Positions 1 through 10,943 of a stretch of DNA of 64,000 nucleotides are shown here, in pieces. The DNA is taken from assembly GCF_007991175.1 (NCBI RefSeq), contig NZ_BJXV01000002.1, forward strand, positions 248,001 to 312,000, written 5' to 3'. Each line of letters begins with the position of its first letter. The first letter of the stretch is position 1. Source of the DNA: Halovibrio variabilis. Its GTDB lineage: Bacteria > Pseudomonadota > Gammaproteobacteria > Pseudomonadales > Halomonadaceae. Below the pieces are notes generated by a model. That model searched no databases. It was not told the DNA's origin and worked only from the letters and a program-made list of their open reading frames with translations. The position numbers were made by a program, and so were the translations under genes.

Positions 1-1
1 A

Positions 2-3000
2 GCGCTTATCGCGGGCGGCGCCGATATGATCATGATCGAAACGATCTTCGACACGCTCAATGCCAAGGCGGCAATCTACGCCCTGGAAGAGCTGTTCGAT
101 GCCCGCGGCGAGCGCCTGCCGGTGATGATCTCCGGCACCATTACCGATGCGTCGGGGCGTACCCTCTCAGGCCAAACCACCGAAGCCTTCTGGAACTCGG
201 TGCGCCACGCTCAGCCGTTGTCAGTCGGCTTAAACTGCGCACTGGGTGCCGAAGAGCTACGCCCTTACGTGGAAGAGCTCGCTACCAAGGCCGATACTTT
301 TGTCTCCGCCCACCCCAATGCGGGTCTACCCAACGAGTTTGGTGAGTATGACCAAACGCCGGAAGAGATGTCGGAGATCGTCAGCGAGTTTGCCGCCAGC
401 GGCCTGGTTAACATTATCGGCGGCTGCTGTGGCTCAACGCCCGAGCATATTCGCGCCATTGCCGATTCTGTTCGCGATATGGCGCCGCGGGTGATTCCCC
501 AGCGCAGCCACGCCTGCCGGCTATCCGGGCTTGAACCGTTTAATATTCAAGCCGACTCGCTGTTCGTCAACGTCGGCGAGCGCACCAATGTGACCGGCTC
601 GGCACGCTTTAAGCGGCTGATCGTAGAGGAAGATTTCACCACCGCGTTAGAAGTCGCTCTGGAACAGGTAGAGAACGGCGCCCAGATCATCGACATCAAT
701 ATGGACGAGGGCATGCTCGAGTCCAAGGAGGCCATGGAGCGCTTCCTTAACTTGATCGCCGGCGAGCCGGATATCGCCCGGGTGCCGATTATGATCGACT
801 CCTCCAAGTGGGAAATCATCGAAGCCGGCCTCAAGTGCGTACAGGGCAAAGCGGTGGTGAATTCCATCTCGCTTAAAGAAGGCGAAGACGCCTTCCGCGA
901 GCAAGCGACCAAGTGTCGCCGCTTTGGCGCTGCTATTGTGGTAATGGCCTTTGATGAAGATGGTCAGGCCGATACCTTTACCCGCAAAACCGAAATCTGC
1001 CAGCGTGCCTATCGGTTGCTGGTCGATGAAATTGGCTTCCCCGCCGAAGACATCATTTTTGACCCGAATATCTTTGCCATCGCCACCGGTATTGAGGAGC
1101 ACAACAACTACGCGGTCGATTTTATCGAAGCGACCCAGTGGATTCGCAACAACCTGCCCCATGCGATGATTTCCGGCGGCGTGTCTAACGTCTCGTTCTC
1201 GTTCCGCGGCAACAACCCGGTACGCGAAGCGATTCACTCGGCGTTCCTGTACCACGCCATTCGTGCGGGTCTCTCCATGGGTATCGTCAACGCGGGCCAG
1301 CTCGCCGTATACGACGACCTGCCCGCCGAGCTGCGCGAAGCAGTTGAAGACGTAGTGCTCAATCGGCGCAGCGACGGCACCGAGCGGCTGCTGGATATTG
1401 CCGATAAATATAAGGGCGACGGCAGCGGCGCGGTCAAAAAAGAAGATCTGGAATGGCGCAGCTGGCCGGTCAACAAGCGTATTCAACATGCGCTGGTGAA
1501 AGGCATTACGGTGCATATCGAAGATGACACCGAACAGGCCCGCGCCGAGGCAGAGCGCCCCATTGAGGTCATCGAAGGCCCGCTAATGGACGGCATGAAC
1601 GTGGTTGGCGATCTATTCGGCGACGGCAAGATGTTCCTGCCCCAGGTGGTCAAATCGGCGCGGGTAATGAAGCAGGCGGTGGCCTACTTGATCCCCTATA
1701 TCGAAGCCGAGAAGAGCGAAGAAACCAAGGCCAAGGGCAAGATCGTCATGGCCACGGTCAAAGGCGACGTGCACGACATCGGTAAAAATATCGTTGGCGT
1801 GGTCTTGCAGTGTAATAACTACGAAGTGATCGATCTTGGTGTGATGGTCGCCGCGGATAAAATTTTGCAGGCCGCCAAAGATCACAATGCCGACATTATC
1901 GGTCTTTCCGGGCTGATCACCCCGTCGTTGGATGAGATGGTGCACGTAGCCAAAGAAATGCAGCGCCGCGGCATGGATCTACCGCTGCTGATTGGCGGTG
2001 CGACCACCTCGAAAGCGCATACCGCGGTCAAAATCGAACCCCAGTATGAGCATCCGGTGATTTACGTCACCGACGCCTCCCGCGCCGTGGGCGTGGCGGG
2101 CAAACTGCTCACGCCTGCTTTAAAAACACCCTATGTCGTTGAGATTCGCGAAGAGTATGAAAAGGTGCGCGAGCGTAATGCCAAGCGCCGTCCCAAAGCG
2201 GCGGACCTGGACTACACCCAGGCGCGTAAGCGGCGCTTCCGTACCGACTGGAGCAGCCATACCCCCGCCGAACCCACGATGCTGGGGCTGAAAACCTTCG
2301 ATGATTACGAGCTTGAAGAGCTGATCGAGCGCATCGACTGGACGCCGTTCTTTATGAGCTGGCAGTTAGCCGGCAAGTACCCCAAAATTCTTGACGATAA
2401 GGTGGTTGGCGAGGCCGCTCGCAGCCTGTTTGAAGACGCCCAGGTAATGCTGAAGAAGCTGGTTGAAGAGAAGCGCGTTCAGGCCCGCGGCGTTATCGGC
2501 ATGTGGCCCGCCAATACCGTCGATGACGACGTAATTGAAGTCTACGCCGACGAGTCGCGCAGCGAAGTGGTTGAGCGTCTTCACCATATCCGTCAACAGA
2601 CCACGAAAGGCCGCGATGGCATCTGCTACAGCCTAGCTGACTTTATTGCCCCCAAAGACAGCGGCAAAGCCGATTGGATTGGCGGCTTCGCGGTGACCAC
2701 CGGCCACGGTGTCGATCAGCTCTCTAAGGCGTACCAGGAAGCGGGTGACGACTACAATGCGATTATGGTGCAGGCGTTGACGGATCGCCTTGCGGAAGCC
2801 TTTGCCGAGCGCATGCACGAACGGGTGCGCAAAGAGTTCTGGGGCTATGTGCCGGAAGAAACCTTGGACAACGAGTCGTTAATTGCAGAAAAATACCAGG
2901 GCATTCGCCCGGCCCCCGGCTACCCGGCCTGCCCAGATCATACTGAAAAAGCCACGCTGTTTCGGTTGCTTGATGCCACCGAAAACACCGGCCTGGCGCT

Positions 3001-3190
3001 GACCGAAAACTTCGCCATGTGGCCCGCTGCGGCGGTTTCCGGCTGGTATTTTGCCCATCCGCAGTCAAAGTACTTTTCGACGGGAAAAATTACCCGCGAC
3101 CAAGTCGAGGTCATTGCCGAGCGCAAGCAGATGCCGCTTGAGGAAATGGAACGCTGGCTGGCACCGGTGCTGTCCTACGACCCGAGCTGA
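2..3190 (+). CDS. metH: Cobalamin-dependent methionine synthase, 3' part
   Basis: Partial gene: the reading frame is open to the left edge of the window, so about 170 N-terminal residues are missing relative to the roughly 1,230-residue E. coli enzyme. MetH transfers a methyl group from methyltetrahydrofolate via cobalamin to homocysteine in the cytosol. Visible parts are the end of the homocysteine/zinc domain (GLNC and, near nt 418-435, GGCCGSTP, the zinc cysteines), the folate domain ([12 protein letters not shown]), the cobalamin domain with DVHDIGKN near nt 1768-1791 (the His is the cobalt ligand), and the C-terminal reactivation domain ([16 protein letters not shown]). It matches E. coli MetH along its whole visible length and looks intact. 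The MATE gene follows after 3 nt and may be cotranscribed. Confidence 0.97.
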   Translation, partial: ALIAGGADMIMIETIFDTLNAKAAIYALEELFDARGERLPVMISGTITDASGRTLSGQTTEAFWNSVRHAQPLSVGLNCALGAEELRPYVEELATKADTFVSAHPNAGLPNEFGEYDQTPEEMSEIVSEFAASGLVNIIGGCCGSTPEHIRAIADSVRDMAPRVIPQRSHACRLSGLEPFNIQADSLFVNVGERTNVTGSARFKRLIVEEDFTTALEVALEQVENGAQIIDINMDEGMLESKEAMERFLNLIAGEPDIARVPIMIDSSKWEIIEAGLKCVQGKAVVNSISLKEGEDAFREQATKCRRFGAAIVVMAFDEDGQADTFTRKTEICQRAYRLLVDEIGFPAEDIIFDPNIFAIATGIEEHNNYAVDFIEATQWIRNNLPHAMISGGVSNVSFSFRGNNPVREAIHSAFLYHAIRAGLSMGIVNAGQLAVYDDLPAELREAVEDVVLNRRSDGTERLLDIADKYKGDGSGAVKKEDLEWRSWPVNKRIQHALVKGITVHIEDDTEQARAEAERPIEVIEGPLMDGMNVVGDLFGDGKMFLPQVVKSARVMKQAVAYLIPYIEAEKSEETKAKGKIVMATVKGDVHDIGKNIVGVVLQCNNYEVIDLGVMVAADKILQAAKDHNADIIGLSGLITPSLDEMVHVAKEMQRRGMDLPLLIGGATTSKAHTAVKIEPQYEHPVIYVTDASRAVGVAGKLLTPALKTPYVVEIREEYEKVRERNAKRRPKAADLDYTQARKRRFRTDWSSHTPAEPTMLGLKTFDDYELEELIERIDWTPFFMSWQLAGKYPKILDDKVVGEAARSLFEDAQVMLKKLVEEKRVQARGVIGMWPANTVDDDVIEVYADESRSEVVERLHHIRQQTTKGRDGICYSLADFIAPKDSGKADWIGGFAVTTGHGVDQLSKAYQEAGDDYNAIMVQALTDRLAEAFAERMHERVRKEFWGYVPEETLDNESLIAEKYQGIRPAPGYPACPDHTEKATLFRLLDATENTGLALTENFAMWPAAAVSGWYFAHPQSKYFSTGKITRDQVEVIAERKQMPLEEMERWLAPVLSYDPS

Positions 3191-3193
3191 TTG

Positions 3194-4531
3194 ATGCTGT
3201 TTGTCACCGGTCGCCATGGCAAGGTGATGCGCTTAGCCTTACCCATCATGCTGGGCATGCTGTCGCAGAGCATGCTCAATCTGGTCGACGCCGCACTGGT
3301 GGGGCATCTAGGCGAGGTAGCACTGGCGGGCGTGGGTGTCGGCGGTTACGCCATGTTTATGCTCACCGCGTTAGTATTTGGGCTCTCCTCCAGCGTGCAG
3401 GCGCAAACGGCCCAGCGCGTCGGGGCTTGCGAAGATAGCGCTCAAGCGTTGCAGGCAGGGCTGTTTATCGGTCTTCTGGTTGCCCTGCCGCTATCGCTCT
3501 GGGCATGGTGGCAAGCGCCGCTGCTGATTGGTTTGATTACCCAAACCGATGACGTTCAAGGCGTGGCCGTTGACTATTTTCGTTGGCGGGTGGTGTCACT
3601 GACGGCCATTGCGCTCACGCTATGCTTGCGTGGTTACTGGAACGGGCGTCAGCAGACCCATCTCTATTTGCGCATTATTATCGCTGTTCACCTGCTCAAT
3701 GTGTTGCTCAGCACCGGGTTGATCTATGGCCTTGCGGGTCTGCCGACAATGGGCGCCAGTGGAGCAGGCGCTGGCACAATGCTGTCACTGTTGATCGGGC
3801 TGGTTGTGTGGTGCTGGGTGAGCATGAAAAGCCTTTCTATTCAGCATCTGTTGACACGGCTGCCACAACTAGCAGCGCTGCGCACTACCTTGGCGCTCGC
3901 TGCCCCGCACTCGATTCAGCAGTTTTTATTTGCATCGGGCTACGCGGTACTATTCTGGCTATTAAGCCAGCTGGGAACAGCGAGCGTGGCGGTTGGCCAT
4001 GTACTGATCAATTTATCCCTGCTGCTAATATTACCTGGGGTGGGCGTCGGCGTTGCTGCCATGAGCCTAGTGGGCGAAGCGTTAGGCCGGGATGCTGAGC
4101 AGGAAGCCCACCGCTGGGGCATGGATGCCCTGCGGGTGGCTTGGCTACTGCTGCTTGTATTAGCGCTACCCATGCTGATAATGCCCGAGCAGATACTCGC
4201 CCTGTTTTTCACCCATAGTAAGCTAGTGGCGCTGGGTAAACTTCCGCTGCAGCTAACCGGCGCGATGATTGTGCTTGATGCAGCAGCGTTGGTGCTGGCT
4301 CAGGCCCTGATGGGCGCTGGCGCGCAGCGCACGGTGATGGCATTAACCCTAGGCACGCAGTGGCTGCTTTTTTTGCCCCTGGCCTGGTGGGTGGGGATTG
4401 GCTTGGAACACGGCTTGCTGGGTATCTGGCTAATGCAGCTGCTTTACCGCTTAATCAACTCAAGCGGTTTTTTATGGGTATGGCAGCGCCGCCGTTGGCT
4501 AGTCGCCCGACAGGCTGCCGGCAGTTTTTAA
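3194..4531 (+). CDS. MATE family efflux transporter
   Basis: Inner-membrane multidrug/toxin exporter of the MatE fold (DinF-like branch), expected to exchange Na+ or H+ for organic cations. The 445-residue protein has about 12 hydrophobic segments and starts with the family's first-helix pattern (LALPIMLGMLSQSMLNLVD, then LVGHLG). An in-frame TTG lies immediately upstream at 3191, but the ATG at 3194 is preferred. It begins 3 nt after the metH stop, so translation is probably coupled to metH. Substrate cannot be read from sequence. Confidence 0.9.
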   Translation: MLFVTGRHGKVMRLALPIMLGMLSQSMLNLVDAALVGHLGEVALAGVGVGGYAMFMLTALVFGLSSSVQAQTAQRVGACEDSAQALQAGLFIGLLVALPLSLWAWWQAPLLIGLITQTDDVQGVAVDYFRWRVVSLTAIALTLCLRGYWNGRQQTHLYLRIIIAVHLLNVLLSTGLIYGLAGLPTMGASGAGAGTMLSLLIGLVVWCWVSMKSLSIQHLLTRLPQLAALRTTLALAAPHSIQQFLFASGYAVLFWLLSQLGTASVAVGHVLINLSLLLILPGVGVGVAAMSLVGEALGRDAEQEAHRWGMDALRVAWLLLLVLALPMLIMPEQILALFFTHSKLVALGKLPLQLTGAMIVLDAAALVLAQALMGAGAQRTVMALTLGTQWLLFLPLAWWVGIGLEHGLLGIWLMQLLYRLINSSGFLWVWQRRRWLVARQAAGSF

Positions 4532-4592
4532 TCAGCCGTTTTAGGCTGTAAAATAGGTTCTAAATAGCTTTTAGAGATAAAAAGATAATTAT

Positions 4593-4611
4593 ATATTCTT
4601 TTGTAGAATAT
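4593..4611. promoter_or_regulatory. AT-rich palindrome upstream of cysI (candidate operator)
   Basis: Perfect 7-nt inverted repeat ATATTCT-TTTGT-AGAATAT about 80 nt before the cysI start. Its core TATTC-N7-GAATA is shared exactly with the palindrome before the peroxiredoxin operon (37438-37454) and nearly with one before the YeeE/YedE pair. A TATATT -10-like hexamer lies downstream at 4634-4639. Regulator unknown; an ArsR-type persulfide sensor is an inference. Confidence 0.5.
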
Positions 4612-4687
4612 GACGCGCGCGTTAAGGTATCGCTATATTAACGTCCGTCTCAACGTGACCATTTCGCTTTTAGCAGGATCGTGCCCC

Positions 4688-6340
4688 ATGTACCGTTATG
4701 ATATTCACGACCAAACCTTGGTTGATGAGCGTGTCGCTCAGTTCCGTGACCAAATGGAACGCTACCGCGCCGGGCGTTTGGGAGAGGAAGAATTCCGCCC
4801 CCTGCGGTTGCAAAACGGCCTCTATATTCAACGCCATGCGCCCATGCTGCGTATTGCGATTCCCTACGGCATGCTGGCGGGCAATCAACTACGTGCCTTG
4901 GCTGAGATCACGCGCCGCTACGACCGCGGCTACGGCCACTTTACCACCCGGCAGAATCTGCAGTTGAACTGGCCAGCCCTGGAAGACGTGCCGGATATTT
5001 TGGCCGACCTGGCCGAAGTACAGATGCACGCCATTCAAACCAGCGGCAACTGCATTCGCAACACGACCAGCGACCAGTTTGCCGGTATTGCCAATGACGA
5101 GGTGGAAGACCCACGCCCCTGGTGCGAATTAATCCGCCAGTGGTCTACCATGCACCCTGAATTCGCCTATTTACCGCGCAAGTTCAAGATTGCGGTCAGT
5201 GGTGCGGCCCAAGACCGTGCGGCGATTCAGGTGCACGATATTGGCCTGCGTTTTTGGCATAACGCCGACGGTGAGCTGCGCGTTAAAGTGTTGGCCGGTG
5301 GCGGCCTGGGCCGCACGCCGATGATTGGCGACGTGGTGCGCGAAGATCTGCCATGGCAGCATCTGCTTACCTACCTGGAAGCCTGTGTTCGGGTCTATAA
5401 CCAGTTTGGGCGGCGGGATAACAAGTTCAAAGCGCGGATCAAGATTTTGGTAAAAGCGCTGGGCATTGACGAATTCCGCCGCCGGGTTGATGAAGAATGG
5501 GCGCACCTCAAAGACGGCCCGCAAACGCTTAACCAGGCAGCGGTCGATGCGGCCAAGGGCCACTTCCCCGAGCCGGACCGCCGCCCAGTGGCTGCGTCTG
5601 CAACAGAAGACTTTGACCGCCTGCGCGGAGAAAACCGCAGCTTTGCGCGCTTTGTGACTAACAACGTCACCGATCACAAGGTGCCCGGTTATAAAGCCGT
5701 GACGCTGTCGCTGAAACGTCGCGAACACGCCCCTGGCGATGTGACGGCGGACCAGATGGAAGCCGTGGCTGATTTGGCGGATCGCTATAGCTTTGGTGAA
5801 GTGCGCGTTACTCACGAGCAGAACCTGGTGCTCTCTGACGTGCCGGTAGACGAACTTGAGGCGCTATGGAAAGACCTCGAAGCGCTAGGCATGGCCAACC
5901 CCACGGTTGGCACGCTCAACGATATTATTTGCTGCCCTGGCGGCGACTACTGCAGCTTGGCCAATGCGGTGTCGATTCCCATCGCCCAGGCGCTGCAGGA
6001 GCGTTTTGAAGATTTAGACTTCTTGTATGATCTTGGCCCGCTGGATCTGAATATTTCCGGCTGCATGAATGCCTGTGGGCATCACCACGTTGGTCACATC
6101 GGCATCTTAGGCGTCGATAAAAAAGGGCAAGAGTTCTACCAGATCTCGATTGGCGGTAATTCCACCGATGATGCGTCACTGGGTAAAATTCTCGGCCCGT
6201 CCTTTTTCCGCTCTGACGTGCCGGATGTCGTCGAAAAAGTCTTGGAAGTCTACGTCGCCCAGCGCCATGAAGATGAGCGCTTCTTGGACACTTACCGCCG
6301 TATTGGCCTAAAACCCTTTAAGGAGCGTGTCTATGCCTAG
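4688..6340 (+). CDS. cysI: Siroheme nitrite/sulfite reductase, hemoprotein subunit
   Basis: Assimilatory sulfite reductase subunit reducing sulfite to sulfide with six electrons on a coupled siroheme/[4Fe-4S] centre. The cluster cysteines are visible as C416-x5-C422 (CPGGDYC) and C459-x3-C463 (CMNAC), 36 residues apart as in the family. Length is 550 residues. The ATG at 4688 is chosen because AGGA precedes it and the family sequence starts with MYRYD; an in-frame ATG at 4610 would add 26 unlikely residues and overlap the palindrome at 4593-4611. The next gene (DUF934) overlaps by 8 nt, an arrangement known from pseudomonads. Nitrite as substrate cannot be excluded. Confidence 0.93.
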   Translation: MYRYDIHDQTLVDERVAQFRDQMERYRAGRLGEEEFRPLRLQNGLYIQRHAPMLRIAIPYGMLAGNQLRALAEITRRYDRGYGHFTTRQNLQLNWPALEDVPDILADLAEVQMHAIQTSGNCIRNTTSDQFAGIANDEVEDPRPWCELIRQWSTMHPEFAYLPRKFKIAVSGAAQDRAAIQVHDIGLRFWHNADGELRVKVLAGGGLGRTPMIGDVVREDLPWQHLLTYLEACVRVYNQFGRRDNKFKARIKILVKALGIDEFRRRVDEEWAHLKDGPQTLNQAAVDAAKGHFPEPDRRPVAASATEDFDRLRGENRSFARFVTNNVTDHKVPGYKAVTLSLKRREHAPGDVTADQMEAVADLADRYSFGEVRVTHEQNLVLSDVPVDELEALWKDLEALGMANPTVGTLNDIICCPGGDYCSLANAVSIPIAQALQERFEDLDFLYDLGPLDLNISGCMNACGHHHVGHIGILGVDKKGQEFYQISIGGNSTDDASLGKILGPSFFRSDVPDVVEKVLEVYVAQRHEDERFLDTYRRIGLKPFKERVYA

Positions 6341-6881
6341 TAAAGATAATGAAACGCAAACTGAAGCGACTGAACAGACGCCGGTGCATGTTGACCATCT
6401 GATTGCCAACGGCGAGCTAGCGACAGAGAACGCCTGGTGTGTTTCTTATGACGCCGACACCCTACCTGAGCAGCGCCCGGCGTTCGTACCGCTGGCGCTG
6501 TGGCAAGCCAATCAGGATGACGTTGAACTGGCGCCGCTATTGACCAGCGATACGTCGCTTAGCGCCGAGCTAGCCGCTGAAGTCAGTCAATCGCCAGCTA
6601 TCGCCATTGATTTCCCCGCCTTCACCGATGGTCGTGGCTATACTATCGCCCGCCTGCTGCGCGAGCGCTACGGCTATACAGGTGAAGTGCGCGCGGTAGG
6701 CGATGTACTGGTCGATCAACTGGACTACATGCGCCGCTGTGGTTTTACCGCTATGGCGCTGCGCGATGACCAGCATCCTGAAGATGCCTTGCGCGCGCTC
6801 AGTTTTATCAGCGTTCGCTACCAGCCTGATGTGGAAGAGCGCCAAGCGCTGTTTGAACGCCGCTTAGCCGCTAAAAACTAA
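6333..6881 (+). CDS. DUF934 protein, partner of sulfite reductase
   Basis: DUF934 (YdfN-like putative oxidoreductase) protein of 182 residues, typically encoded directly after cysI. The core block IAIDFPAFTDGRGYTIARLLR and the DVLVDQLDYMRRCGF segment are the family hallmarks. The start at 6333 has AGGAG at 6321-6325 with 7-nt spacing and overlaps the cysI end by 8 nt, so translation is coupled. The role is unproven; a helper or electron-transfer function for sulfite reductase is inferred from context. The stop codon lies inside a 15-bp tandem repeat array. Confidence 0.88.
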   Translation: MPSKDNETQTEATEQTPVHVDHLIANGELATENAWCVSYDADTLPEQRPAFVPLALWQANQDDVELAPLLTSDTSLSAELAAEVSQSPAIAIDFPAFTDGRGYTIARLLRERYGYTGEVRAVGDVLVDQLDYMRRCGFTAMALRDDQHPEDALRALSFISVRYQPDVEERQALFERRLAAKN

Positions 6882-6943
6882 ATCGCTAAAAACTAAATCG
6901 CTAAAAACCAGGTCGCTGAAAACCAGGCCGCTAAAAACTAGCG
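6869..6943 (+). repeat. Five 15-bp tandem repeats across the DUF934 stop codon
   Basis: Five consecutive 15-bp units of the form CGCTAAAAACTAAAT, the last three with substitutions. Being a multiple of three, they keep the DUF934 frame: units 1, 2 and 5 carry a TAA or TAG, units 3 and 4 carry CAG at the same place. They read A-K-N-stop or A-[KE]-N-Q in frame. Likely slippage expansion of the 3' end of the gene. Confidence 0.9.
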
Positions 6944-6966
6944 CAGAATGGTAGGCCAGCAACACT

Positions 6967-6990
6967 AAGGGCAGCTTCGGCTGCCCTTTT
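6967..6990 (+). terminator. Rho-independent terminator of cysI-DUF934
   Basis: Nine-base-pair stem AAGGGCAGC / GCTGCCCTT with a TTCG tetraloop (6967-6988) followed by TTTT. It lies between the DUF934 gene and the convergent smr gene. Confidence 0.85.
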
Positions 6991-7009
6991 GGATTATTTA
7001 ATAAAGACA

Positions 7010-7600
7010 TTACCCCCGCCGCTTCTGTTGACGTTCGCGGTTGTTGGCTTTGGCCCGATCGCTTTTGCGTAGCATTACCCAGGTGGCGCCTAGCCCCCCT
7101 TCTGATGGCTGAGCGGAGACATACGCCTGCACTTCCTCAAACTGGCTGAGCCACTTGGCAAGGTAAGAGCGTAATACGTTGGCGGGACTATCGATTTCAC
7201 GCCCACGACCATGAACAATCAGCACCGAGCGTAAATCGTGGGCGTAGGCTTCCTGAATAAACGGGAATAGCATGCGGCGGCACTCACTCAGGGGGCGCCG
7301 CAGCAGGTGAAGCTGCGCCTGAACGCTATAGCCACCGTGCTTTAATTTATCGACGACGCCTTGCTGAATACCTTCGTGGCGATACTCCATGGGGTCGAAA
7401 GGCGGCAGCAGATCGACAAAGTCGTCGGAGAGAAAGTTGCGCGCTCCCATCTCTTCTTCTGCCCAATCACGCCGGGCCAGCTGGGCTTCAGAGGGCTTTT
7501 TACGGTGAGCGGAAGGGTCTGCGCGGTTACTCGGCGGTAGTGGCTTTACATCGCCCACTAAAGCGCGGAAATCACTATTATCACGAAGTGGCTGATTCAT
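7010..7600 (-). CDS. Smr domain protein (Smr/MutS2 family nuclease)
   Basis: Cytosolic protein of about 196 residues. A charged N-terminal half (GARNFLSDDFVDLLPPFDP) precedes a C-terminal Smr domain with AQLHLLRRP and HGRGR, the family's DNA/RNA-nicking motif region. The start at 7600 is preferred over an upstream in-frame codon because GGAGGAGCC lies just before it. It resembles the stand-alone SmrA/SmrB proteins of gammaproteobacteria; substrate unknown. Confidence 0.88.
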   Translation of the reverse strand: MNQPLRDNSDFRALVGDVKPLPPSNRADPSAHRKKPSEAQLARRDWAEEEMGARNFLSDDFVDLLPPFDPMEYRHEGIQQGVVDKLKHGGYSVQAQLHLLRRPLSECRRMLFPFIQEAYAHDLRSVLIVHGRGREIDSPANVLRSYLAKWLSQFEEVQAYVSAQPSEGGLGATWVMLRKSDRAKANNRERQQKRRG

Positions 7601-7740
7601 TGCAGGCTCCTCCGGCAAGGTGTCATCTCATCCTAGCAAACCCAGGCAGTTTGCTTAAGCCTATTAAATAAGTCGATAACATTGAGCTTGTCATCAACTG
7701 TCAGGCGCGCCAAGCTAAGCGATCACTCGTTCTCCTCCTC

Positions 7741-7768
7741 TTTTTACCGTTCACTTTTTACCGTTCAT
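7741..7768 (+). repeat. 14-bp tandem duplication
   Basis: Two adjacent copies of TTTTTACCGTTCAC/T just upstream of the membrane-anchored AIG2-like gene. Probably a replication-slippage duplication in the leader region. Confidence 0.8.
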
Positions 7769-7784
7769 TGCGAGGCGCCCTGGT

Positions 7785-9363
<1,579 letters not shown>

Positions 9364-9371
9364 CGAATGCT

Positions 9372-10061
9372 TTAAAACCATAGCCATACGACCACGCCTG
9401 CGGCGATTAATATCACGCCCAACGCGCGCCACCTCAAGAGGCTGATGTTTAGCGGTTCGCTATGGGCATCGGCGGGCTGCTGGCGAAAGCGTTTGGTGCC
9501 TATCAGCATCGCCGCTAGCAACGGCTCTCCTAGCAGGCGATGAACGACCACCCCTACTAAATGCAGTCCTATTAAGATGAGTAGCAAATCGCTATTTAGC
9601 TGGTGCAACGTTCTTAACTGGCTGCTGACCTCTTGACCAAATAAACCATACAGCGGCCCTTGGAAAAAAATATCGTCGCTCAAAAACAGGCCGCTGAGCG
9701 CCTGAAAGGTCAACGAAAGCAGTAAAATCAGCACCATCCATCCACCCAGCGGGTTATGGCTCGCATAGGCAGGCGCTTGGCGCTTCAGCAGTGTTTTTGA
9801 ATAAGCGATGGTGTCATCGACGGGATATAAAAAAGTGCTAAACCTTGCGTACACACTGCCCACCATGCCCCATAGCCAGCGGAAGACGAGCAGGCCGAGA
9901 ACCAGGTAACCCGACTGGGCGTGAACGTCGATAGGAAATAAAAAAGGCAGTCCACTGGTCTTGGTGGTATAAAAAGAAACCAACACCGCGGCTACTAAAC
10001 CCCAGTGGAAAACGCGCACCCAACCATCCCACACATTAATAGCTAATTTAGCCTGGTACAT
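9372..10061 (-). CDS. Cytochrome b561-type membrane protein
   Basis: Di-heme b-type cytochrome of 229 residues, the membrane electron carrier type that accompanies hydrogenases and other periplasmic oxidoreductases. Candidate heme-ligand histidines sit in VFHWG, DVHAQSG, TLHQLNSD and GLHLVG, with about four transmembrane helices. The start at 10061 is preferred because AAGGGG lies upstream. No partner oxidoreductase is adjacent, so its donor and acceptor are unknown. Confidence 0.85.
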   Translation of the reverse strand: MYQAKLAINVWDGWVRVFHWGLVAAVLVSFYTTKTSGLPFLFPIDVHAQSGYLVLGLLVFRWLWGMVGSVYARFSTFLYPVDDTIAYSKTLLKRQAPAYASHNPLGGWMVLILLLSLTFQALSGLFLSDDIFFQGPLYGLFGQEVSSQLRTLHQLNSDLLLILIGLHLVGVVVHRLLGEPLLAAMLIGTKRFRQQPADAHSEPLNISLLRWRALGVILIAAGVVVWLWF

Positions 10062-10259
10062 AGCTATACCCCTTATTGCCAATGGTGGGAGAGTTTCGCA
10101 TTTATTCAGGCTTTCTCATAGAATGCATTACAGCAAGTGGTGTATTGGCTAAAATAACAACGGTAGGCGAATCATCTACTACTCATCCGCTGATGACGGT
10201 GACTTGAGCTTTATCGTTAGACCGGCGACCATGGCTGGAAACTCAAGGGGAAGCATTCA

Positions 10260-10904
10260 ATGACACGCAACATAGCCGACATTCGGCGTGATTATGAAGG
10301 CGGCAGACTGGAAGAGTCCCAAGTATTCGACGATCCATTCGAGCTATTCGACGAGTGGTTTACCCTTGCGCTGGAAAATGAAGGCAAAGACGCCAACGCG
10401 ATGACGCTTTCCAGCGTTGATAGCCAAGGGAAGCCTCATGCCCGGGTGGTGCTGTTAAAAGGCTTCGACGAGCGCGGCATGGTGTTCTATACCAACTACC
10501 ATAGCCATAAGGGTAGTGAGCTAAGCAATGTGCCCTACGCCGCCATGACATTTTGGTGGCCTTCGCTCTCACGCCAAATACGCATCGAAGGCCCGGTTGA
10601 GAAAGTATCGGAGGCGGAGTCAGATGATTACTTTGCCAGCCGCCCGCGCGGCAGCCAACTGGGCGCGTGGATTGCCACGCAAAGCGTGGTGATTCCCAAC
10701 CGCAACTGGATTGAAGAGCGTCAAAAACGTTTTGAGCAAGCCTACAAGGGTAAGGATATCCCCCGCCCGATTCACTGGGGAGGCTATCGTGTTAGCCCGG
10801 AAATGATCGAATTTTGGCAGGGCCAGCCCAGTAGGCTTCACGACCGACTGCGTTATGAACGCCGCGACGGTGGCGAGTGGGGCTTATTCCGCCTGGCGCC
10901 ATAA
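10260..10904 (+). CDS. pdxH: Pyridoxamine 5'-phosphate oxidase
   Basis: FMN enzyme oxidising pyridoxine/pyridoxamine phosphate to pyridoxal phosphate, the last step of the vitamin B6 pathway and salvage. It has the full family length (214 residues) and key blocks: RVVLLKGFDERGMVFYTNY, SRQIRIEGPVEKV, SRPRGSQLGAWIATQS and the C-terminal RLHDRLRYERRDG, which contacts PLP/FMN. AGGGGAAGC precedes the start. Stand-alone gene with its own upstream region (10083-10259). Confidence 0.96.
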   Translation: MTRNIADIRRDYEGGRLEESQVFDDPFELFDEWFTLALENEGKDANAMTLSSVDSQGKPHARVVLLKGFDERGMVFYTNYHSHKGSELSNVPYAAMTFWWPSLSRQIRIEGPVEKVSEAESDDYFASRPRGSQLGAWIATQSVVIPNRNWIEERQKRFEQAYKGKDIPRPIHWGGYRVSPEMIEFWQGQPSRLHDRLRYERRDGGEWGLFRLAP

Positions 10905-10943
10905 CGACAAACACGCTGTAAGGGATAGCTGACCCAGACAGCG

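Noticed and set aside
647..1516. 289-codon open frame on the minus strand inside metH
   Set aside because: Antisense shadow of a strongly conserved gene; no start signal or recognisable domain.
5171..5815. 214-codon minus-strand frame inside cysI
   Set aside because: Antisense to conserved cysI codons; no family resemblance.
6869..6943. CRISPR-like array
   Set aside because: Units are contiguous 15-bp repeats without spacers; no cas genes. No CRISPR array seen anywhere in the window.
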